Shown here: positions 5,750-6,703 of the stretch, piece by piece | Layout of the letters: every line of letters begins with the position of its first letter | Position numbering within the stretch: the first letter of the stretch is position 1 | Origin: Chlorobiota bacterium | Lineage (GTDB): Bacteria; Bacteroidota; Bacteroidia; Flavobacteriales; Flavobacteriaceae | Reading direction: 5' to 3' | NCBI GenBank assembly: GCA_013151975.1 | Contig: JAADHG010000038.1 | Location: 1-6,703 of the forward strand | DNA: 6,703 bases | The notes under the pieces: generated by a model | What the model was told of the DNA's origin: nothing | Databases searched by the model: none | What the model saw: the letters and a program-made list of their open reading frames with translations, nothing else | Program-made: the position numbers and the translations under genes

Positions 5750-6322
5750 TTGGAAGAAATATTAAAGCAAATATCAGAAAAGCATAACTGTACATACAGT
5801 CAACGAAAAGGGACATACGATTTAAGTTTTAATATCCGAAATCTCCCAATGGAAATAATTACCCTTGAACAAGAAAGCACGAATTTTAAATTAACTGCTA
5901 GATGCGAGTTACTTTGGGGAACATCAAAAACTCCATCCATATGGTCAGGTAACACTCCTGATAACAATAAGTTTAGTATAGAAAGTCATTTCAAGAATAA
6001 CATAGAAATTCCTGATTTTCATATTATGGAGCATGATTTTATTAGAAAATGGATTTATGGTAGAGATTTAAAAATAAAAAGTAAAGACAAATTATTTAAG
6101 GATTTTCTATCTAACAATAATCTAATAAAGGGAATTTATAGTTCTGGAAAAAATTCATCAGAACTTAGTCCAATAATTGAATGTTACGTCAAAAACACCA
6201 CTCCAATTATCCATATAAACTATCAATCTTTTGAATTAAACTCAGATATTTTGGATAAATCTATTGAATTTTGTAATCAATTAATGAATTATAAAACTAA
6301 ACATAACATCGCATATAATTAA
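5750..6322 (+). CDS. Hypothetical protein of unknown function, very AT-rich
   Basis: 190 residues that I do not recognise. There is no signal peptide, membrane segment or known catalytic motif. Visible features are an N-terminal amphipathic helix (EEILKQISEKHNC, 2-14), strand-rich parts near 21-52 (YDLSFNIRNLPMEIITLEQE then FKLTARCELLWG), a Trp/Asn-rich middle (SIWSGNTPDNNKF, 63-75), a basic helix near 97-120 (FIRKWIYGRDLKIKSKDKLF), another strand pair near 140-157 and a C-terminal helix near 165-180. A small soluble alpha/beta protein is likely. The only conventional start is TTG 5750; an in-frame TAA lies at 5726-5728 and the first ATG is codon 34 (5849), which would remove the helix. The 10-bp palindrome CTTAATTAAG (5737-5746) sits three bases before the TTG. 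Hand-counted GC is about 27% (5761-6300) against about 40% in part of gapA, hinting at recent acquisition. No clear promoter was found. It ends 39 bases before the convergent guaC stop. Confidence 0.65.
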   Translation: MEEILKQISEKHNCTYSQRKGTYDLSFNIRNLPMEIITLEQESTNFKLTARCELLWGTSKTPSIWSGNTPDNNKFSIESHFKNNIEIPDFHIMEHDFIRKWIYGRDLKIKSKDKLFKDFLSNNNLIKGIYSSGKNSSELSPIIECYVKNTTPIIHINYQSFELNSDILDKSIEFCNQLMNYKTKHNIAYN

Positions 6323-6361
6323 TAACTTCGTTACTAATCATATATAAATCGATAAGCAAAA

Positions 6362-6703
6362 CTACTCCGTATAAACCCTGTTTTCTTGTTCAGCAACTCT
6401 AATAAATGTAGTGCGTTTGGTAAGCTCTTTTAAGCGTTGTGCACCAACATAAGTGCACGTACTACGCAGCCCACCAAGAATGTCTTGCAATGTGTTTTCT
6501 ACTTTACCTTTATAAGGCACTTCTACAACTTTCCCCTCACTGGCACGATATTCAGCCACTTCACCAACGTGCTTTTTCATAGCAGTACTAGAACTCATAC
6601 CATAAAATTGCTTATAAGGTTTGCCGTTACGTTCTACCATTTCGCCACCACTTTCGGTATGTCCAGCAAGCATACCTCCAAGCATTACAAAATCGGCTCC
6701 TGC
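6362..6703 (-). CDS. guaC: GMP reductase, C-terminal third (5' end outside window)
   Basis: Reduces GMP to IMP with NADPH and releases ammonia, returning guanine nucleotides to the adenine branch of purine metabolism. The frame is open from the right edge (reading A-G-A-D-F-V before the methionine at 6685) to TAG at 6364-6362, so that methionine is internal and the start is missing. 113 residues are visible, against about 347 in E. coli GuaC. Diagnostic stretches are VMLGGMLAGHTESGGE (visible 6-21), FYGMSSSTAMKK (33-44), EYRASEGK (51-58), whose Glu corresponds to the catalytic Glu289 of human GMPR, and DILGGLRSTCTYVGA (74-88). The HTESGGE and YRASEGK wording separates it from IMP dehydrogenase, which shares the fold but not these segments. 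The catalytic cysteine lies in the missing part. It converges on the orphan gene with no strong terminator between. Confidence 0.93.
   Translation of the reverse strand, partial: AGADFVMLGGMLAGHTESGGEMVERNGKPYKQFYGMSSSTAMKKHVGEVAEYRASEGKVVEVPYKGKVENTLQDILGGLRSTCTYVGAQRLKELTKRTTFIRVAEQENRVYTE

Noticed and set aside
6318..6338. Hairpin ATTAATAAC / GTTACTAAT at the end of the orphan gene, considered as a bidirectional terminator
   Set aside because: Nine-position stem has a mismatch (A6322/C6334), is nearly all A-T, and no T-run follows on either strand.

Overview
The window looks like chromosomal DNA of a member of the Bacteroidota, most likely a marine-type Flavobacteriaceae. The support is the AT-rich sequence (about 40% GC in a 240-base sample of gapA, about 27% in the least typical gene), A-rich leaders in place of Shine-Dalgarno sites before most genes, a promoter-like motif of the Bacteroidota type (TTTG and TAnnTTTG), and the type of TamB, PfkA and GlcNAc-kinase-like proteins encoded. 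The species assignment is inference.

Layout, left to right. (1) Bases 1-2198, + strand: the C-terminal half of a large TamB-family envelope protein, cut by the left edge. (2) Bases 2199-2320: a 122-base gap with only weak promoter candidates for what follows. (3) 2321-4328: pfkA and gapA, two glycolytic genes 19 bases apart and very probably one transcript, closed by a strong 14-bp hairpin terminator (4339-4375). (4) 4387-5247: a BadF/BcrA-type sugar kinase, probably N-acetylglucosamine kinase. Its ATG lies 11 bases after the terminator T-run, and a good Bacteroidota promoter overlaps the terminator. (5) 5351-5635: a small conserved-looking protein with a C-terminal membrane anchor. The gaps on both sides of it hold short palindromic, repeat-like sequences. 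(6) 5750-6322: an unrecognised, very AT-rich gene with a TTG start. (7) 6362-6703, - strand: the C-terminal third of GMP reductase (guaC), cut by the right edge and convergent with gene 6.

Functionally this is mostly central metabolism: upper glycolysis (PfkA), triose oxidation (GapA), amino-sugar salvage feeding into it (the kinase) and purine interconversion (GuaC), next to an outer-envelope biogenesis gene. I found no CRISPR array, tRNA, rRNA, insertion sequence or phage gene. I do not see a convincing new multi-gene system. The most interesting points are the overlapping terminator and promoter with a possibly leaderless kinase mRNA, and the orphan AT-rich gene bordered by repeat-like hairpins.
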